Assembly: GCA_032622095.1 (NCBI GenBank)
Contig: CP136069.1
Location: 42,074,194-42,138,193, forward strand
Length of the DNA stretch: 64,000 nucleotides
DNA from: Siphonodentalium dalli
Taxonomy: Eukaryota > Mollusca > Scaphopoda > Gadilida > Siphonodentaliidae
Direction of reading: 5' to 3'
How positions within the stretch are numbered: position 1 is the first letter of the stretch; each line of letters opens with the position of its first letter. Below are positions 60,516-64,000 of the stretch, in pieces. Position numbers and translations under genes: made by a program. The notes below the pieces were generated by a model. That model worked only from the letters and a program-made list of their open reading frames with translations. It searched no databases and was not told the origin of the DNA.

Positions 60516-61263
60516 AAATAACAAATTTATAACGAGTTTTCGGTTTCTGAGAATCTCGATATTAAAAAATGTCGAATGTTTATTAAAATTATTTGCGTGT
60601 AATATCTTTCGTTATTTTTTTGTTCAAATATTTTTCATGAAATTATTAATCGATGTTTAGAAATAGCTTTATTGGACATTGGGACCATCGGTATGAATGC
60701 ATACATTCCAGTGTTTATCGGACGCAGTTCATACATATATAATTGTCATACCTGAAAATAGACACCATTACTCTTACATAAATAATAAAGAGCGTTTATT
60801 CTTAACTTCTCTATCCCAGATGAAGTTATTGAGTATATGACAGGTGTGTATTATCGTGAATTATTGGAAGTATTGAGATGTACTATGTTGAATCACGTGT
60901 GGACGAAAAGGGTAATGCGAAATTACAACCCCCAGAATGAATTGTCATATTCGATGGAACATATTATGTACACGTGATCACACACGACATTGTGGGTAAC
61001 AATGTGTCTTTCACACCTTGCTTAACCAAATGAATTCTATTATATTCCCGTTCACAATTATATGCCATTCAGAAAACATACCGATTTATTGTCTGAGCAG
61101 TATTAGTTGTTTAACGGGTTAGTATCAATTAAGGTTGATAAACTGTGTCATTGTTAGCATTAACACGATAATTAGTTATCCAAAAAATGCATACATAATA
61201 CGTCCAGGTCACTCAATGATAGAAATTGCTTCGGTGTCATTGTTATAACAACATTTCAGAGAT
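60516..61263. other. No gene recognised; small MITE core remnant
   Basis: Around 60778-60812 the sequence ATAATAAAGAGCGTTTAT followed by TCTTAACTTCT matches the core of the M1/M2 MITEs, but the termini are gone. Just before 61264 there is an acceptor-like TAACAACATTTCAG. Confidence 0.45.
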
Positions 61264-61524
61264 ATGGTTGATGGGAAGTTAATACCAGATAATCAGGGTC
61301 GATACTTTATTGACAGAACTAAAAATATTGATAGTGAAGAAGACGTTCTAAAACCACATATTAACGTGGTGACACCCCTCGCTCAAGCGATTGAAATGGC
61401 TATGGCCGAAGTTGCAGCAAATAAGTTGACAAACACACGTAAAGCGTCCAAACAAACCAACAAGAGAGTTGGAGGTTTGTCTAATAATAAGAAGAAAATA
61501 AAGAGACCAGTGTCATACGATTAG
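61264..61524 (+). CDS. Small basic protein, first ORF of a compact cluster
   Basis: 86 codons, ATG to TAG. The N-terminal half is mixed (DNQGRYFIDRTKNIDSEED), followed by an alanine-rich, helix-prone stretch (PLAQAIEMAMAEVAANKL). The C-terminal third is strongly basic and polar with a nuclear-localisation-like NNKKKIKRP. I do not recognise a family. The next ORF starts 7 bp after its stop. Alternatively the frame could be a terminal exon, since TTTCAG lies just upstream of the start. Composition is non-repetitive and gene-like, unlike most frames in the window. Confidence 0.5.
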   Translation: MVDGKLIPDNQGRYFIDRTKNIDSEEDVLKPHINVVTPLAQAIEMAMAEVAANKLTNTRKASKQTNKRVGGLSNNKKKIKRPVSYD

Positions 61525-61531
61525 CCAAATC

Positions 61532-61726
61532 ATGAATGAATACATAGAGTACCATACTGATAAATTGGCATTAATTGAATCACCGGCGGTCAAATATCTA
61601 TACCCTAGCCCCGGGACGAACGTACTCTTAGCGCGACGGTTGTATACCACACCTTATTCTCTCTTTTTATCACTACTGATAAGAGTGATGGTTCTTCCAA
61701 TAATTCGCGATAATGCACGGGTGTGA
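61532..61726 (+). CDS. Small protein with hydrophobic C-terminal segment
   Basis: 64 codons. Begins 7 bp after the previous ORF and its last 14 bp overlap the start of the next. The sequence contains YLYPSPGTNVLLARRLYTTP and a hydrophobic stretch LFLSLLIRVMVLPII that could cross or associate with a membrane. No family recognised. It could be chance; the packing with its neighbours is the main argument for it. Confidence 0.3.
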   Translation: MNEYIEYHTDKLALIESPAVKYLYPSPGTNVLLARRLYTTPYSLFLSLLIRVMVLPIIRDNARV

Positions 61727-62282
61727 TTTATGTGGCATTATTTTATCGACGAACTACAATCTACAAAGACATAAACAGATTAAACACGGAGTTATGTCCG
61801 AGACAAAACCAACTCTCTTCGGAGAAGATACCGATGAATCTGACGAAGCGGGTCTAGATTCAGATGAAGATGAACGGGGAACGCTATCAGATTCAGAAGA
61901 TGGTAATGTCGTCGGTAGTAGAACGGTATTCGGTCTTAAGAAAGCTGCGCGATGTGTCAACGAGATGGACACATTCAAAAGTATGATGAAACGCGTCACC
62001 AATGATGTGAAAGAAGAAGAGAGCATTTCGGGAGATGAGAGCATGTCGGGAAAAGAGGATACCATCGACACAGAGTTTGCTCTGTTTCTCAAAAGTTATA
62101 GACGATTAATAGAATACCAGTATCGATTGAAAACATCACGCATACATACCATGATCATGAAGAAAATGGTCAAACTGACCAAACACGGATATAATAATGA
62201 ATGGGCTGCAGATGAAGCGATGAGAAAATTCAAGAAACTCTTAGAAGTAAATCTAACGGTCGAAGATTCAGACAATGATTAA
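61713..62282 (+). CDS. C2H2 zinc-finger protein with acidic middle and basic helical tail
   Basis: 189 codons, intronless, ATG to TAA, with AATAAA 6 bp after the stop. Residues 4-25 form one classical C2H2 finger, C-x2-C-x12-H-x4-H (CDLCG...RHKQIKH). Residues ~37-65 and ~98-118 are very acidic with many serines (DTDESDEAGLDSDEDERGT). Residues ~120-185 are helix-prone and basic (FALFLKSYRRLIEYQYRL, KKMVKLTKHGYN) and end in EDSDND. A single N-terminal finger, acidic linker and helical tail resemble small C2H2 proteins that I associate, from memory and without certainty, with Maverick/Polinton-like elements of invertebrates. It could instead be a host gene. Clean frame and biased codon composition make real coding likely. 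Confidence 0.65.
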   Translation: MHGCDLCGIILSTNYNLQRHKQIKHGVMSETKPTLFGEDTDESDEAGLDSDEDERGTLSDSEDGNVVGSRTVFGLKKAARCVNEMDTFKSMMKRVTNDVKEEESISGDESMSGKEDTIDTEFALFLKSYRRLIEYQYRLKTSRIHTMIMKKMVKLTKHGYNNEWAADEAMRKFKKLLEVNLTVEDSDND

Positions 62283-62287
62283 ATTTC

Positions 62288-62293
62288 AATAAA
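62288..62293 (+). terminator. Polyadenylation signal AATAAA
   Basis: Canonical hexamer 6 bp after the stop of the zinc-finger ORF, followed by a T-rich region (TTATTCTCGTCTTCG) about 20 bp on. Confidence 0.6.
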
Positions 62294-62348
62294 CTTCATC
62301 AACATGTTATTCTCGTCTTCGTTATATATCTATAAGTGGGGAGGGGGT

Positions 62349-62667
62349 TTCACCAATATTACATCACGTCCCTTACCGCGTGTCACTTTAACATTCCACA
62401 CCGTGCGTGTATTATCCCCCTTTAATTATGTCATAGCATTGGTACATAGAAGACTGTATAACACTATGCCTATGTCTGTAGCTGTTGTCACACCGTGAGT
62501 GGATTGTCCGCCTTTAATGATGTCATAGCGTGTGTATATGCAAGACAGTATAACCCTATGATAATGCCTGTAGCTGTTGTTGGTAAGATGTGAAATATAA
62601 ATTTCAAGGTTCAATTCATTCGTGTAGTAATTTTGTATATGTTCAACGCTCTTCATTCGTGCGCTTG
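62349..62667 (+). repeat. Direct repeat R, copy 1 (with internal duplication)
   Basis: CACCAATATTACATCACGTC begins the unit and CAACGCTCTTCATTCGT ends it. Internally, ATGTCATAGC followed by a GTATAACxCTATG block occurs twice (about 62428 and 62520). Confidence 0.88.
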
Positions 62668-62729
62668 TATTGTTAACATTCATTCATAATGAGTGTCCCT
62701 TTAGAGTGTCTTGTGTTCCTTTAAGATTC

Positions 62730-62940
62730 AAACACCAATATTACATCACGTCCCTTGTTTCGTGTCACTTTAACTCCTTGAGTGTATTGCCCCTTCGAAT
62801 GATGTCATAGCATGGGTACATGTAAGATAGTATAACACTATGACTATGTCTGTATCTGTTGTTGGTAAGATGTGAAAATATAAATTTCAGTTCATTCGTG
62901 TAGTAATTTCGTATATGTTCAACGCTCTTCATTCGTAAGA
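62730..62940 (+). repeat. Direct repeat R, copy 2
   Basis: Same start (CACCAATATTACATCACGTC) and same end (CAACGCTCTTCATTCGT), with a single ATGATGTCATAGCATGGGTA block. Confidence 0.9.
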
Positions 62941-63698
62941 GTAATTACCAACTGGAAGTTGTACTATTTTTGATAAACATCGGATTTGCTCATCAGACGA
63001 TAAGCTGACAATATTTACGTATGGTCTAATTAGATTCATGCATAAATGTAAGGTAATTTTTGTTATGGTCAAGTTTTTTGTTAAGACCATGTTCTAACAT
63101 AGATCGATAAATAAGTTAAAGGTCATTATATTCCACAGTCAAATCTATTGGTGATCGAATTTGATAACTATTTTATTGGAACAACTAAGAGTATTATTTA
63201 CGTGAGATCAATGAGTCCAATTATTATAAATAATAAATTGCAGGCATCGGTGGATACCCGATTGCCACATTTAGTGATCACGTGATAAACTGATAAAATG
63301 TCCAAGTGACGTACTATAATGAGCAAAAAAAATGAGTTGACCTTCGGCTTCGTCCCGATTGGGTACTGAGCTGACACCGGGGATAAATTGAGCAATGACT
63401 GCTATTGTATCCTTTTGACAGATATGCGTGCGCAGACTCGTTTGATGTTCGCTATCGCATTACTATGTTTTAATAGCCGAGCCTTCACTTCTCGTCTGAC
63501 TCTCTTACCGACAAGACCTGTCTACACAGTACTTCTCCGGCAGACTATTCATCCACTGATAGGCCTACATACAGGTATGCCCTAAATAATGGACTGCTTA
63601 ACCACAGCAGAATTATAGGTAACTTTTCTTTTCTAAACATCGAACTTGTCTGAACCTATCAATTGATACAATAACAGTGTTATAATGTTACATCTCAT
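62941..63698. other. No gene recognised
   Basis: AT-rich spacer. The 65-residue frames at 63198-63395 and 63388-63585 lack motifs. Confidence 0.4.
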
Positions 63699-63901
63699 TT
63701 TTTTGCTCATTTGCTCATTTGTTTGCTCATTTGCTCATTTTTATTGCTCATTTGCTCATTTTTTTGCTCATTTGCTCATTTTTATTGCTCATTTGCTCAT
63801 TTTCTTGCTCATTTGCTCATTTTCTTGCTCATTTGCTCATTTTCTTGCTCATTTGCTCATTTTTTTGCTCATTTGCTCATTTTTTTGCTCATTTGCTCAT
63901 T
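63699..63901 (+). repeat. Minisatellite of TTTGCTCATTTGCTCATTTT units (~20 bp)
   Basis: About ten copies of TTGCTCATTTGCTCATTT with 1-3 variable bases (TTTT, TTAT, TCTT) between pairs. The three overlapping leucine/phenylalanine-rich frames here arise from the repeat. Confidence 0.95.
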
Positions 63902-63946
63902 GATTGGTGCATACTCAAGAGTCATAGACCTAACATCCAATGTACG

Positions 63947-64000
63947 TTAATGGTGTCATAGCGTGGGTACATAGAAGCCTGTATAACACTATGCCTATGT
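63947..64000 (+). repeat. Direct repeat R, copy 3 (runs off the window)
   Basis: ATGGTGTCATAGCGTGGGTA then TATAACACTATGCCTATGT matches the middle of repeat R copies 1 and 2. The unit continues beyond the window. Confidence 0.85.

Noticed and set aside
61754-62092. 112-residue serine-rich minus frame
   Set aside because: Antisense shadow of the acidic region of the C2H2 ORF.
63685-63961. Three overlapping Leu/Phe/Ser-rich + frames resembling membrane proteins
   Set aside because: Encoded by the ~20-bp GCTCATTT minisatellite; all three phases are open for the same reason.

Overview
This window looks like repeat-dominated nuclear DNA from a marine invertebrate, most likely a lophotrochozoan such as a mollusc. 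That placement is an inference from AT-rich, intron-like sequence, abundant MITEs, a Penelope-like element, and tandem repeats with phrases such as GGGCAATAACTCCG. I see no bacterial-style operons, no rRNA or tRNA genes and no complete conserved host gene. Nearly all long reading frames in it are by-products of tandem repeats or decayed transposon genes.

Layout. 0.66-1.52 kb: minisatellite with alternating 67/74-bp units. 1.7-6.0 kb: large foldback element with ~0.95-kb inverted arms around a decayed gene. 6.8-9.0 kb: cluster of TTAA-flanked MITEs, one butted against the end of another. 11.0-14.3 kb: short degenerate repeats and a small inverted-repeat element. 14.56-29.60 kb: four head-to-tail copies of a 3.77-kb unit, each carrying the same MITE. 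29.7-33.1 kb: three MITEs of one family, the first with its terminal 33 bp amplified about 27 times. 34.25-35.15 kb: a long hairpin and the second copy of a piggyBac-like MITE. 35.7-37.5 and 47.8-49.6 kb: two opposite copies of a 1.76-kb terminal-inverted-repeat element, the first inserted into a hairpin element. 40.4 kb: relic of a PHD-like zinc finger. 41.5-44.7 kb: ~128-bp repeat, (TA)n tract and a frameshifted Penelope-like element with an intact GIY-YIG end. 50.5-58.3 kb: several tandem repeat families. 59.8-60.3 kb: non-LTR retrotransposon ORF1 relic. 61.26-62.28 kb: three tightly packed or overlapping small ORFs, the last a C2H2 zinc-finger protein, followed by direct repeats to the window end.

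The most interesting parts are (i) the compact ORF trio at 61.3-62.3 kb, which looks virus-like or Maverick-like, (ii) the minisatellite born from a transposon end, (iii) the 3.77-kb macrosatellite, and (iv) the MITE built around two near-perfect palindromes. All family names come from motif recognition by eye; no database search was run.
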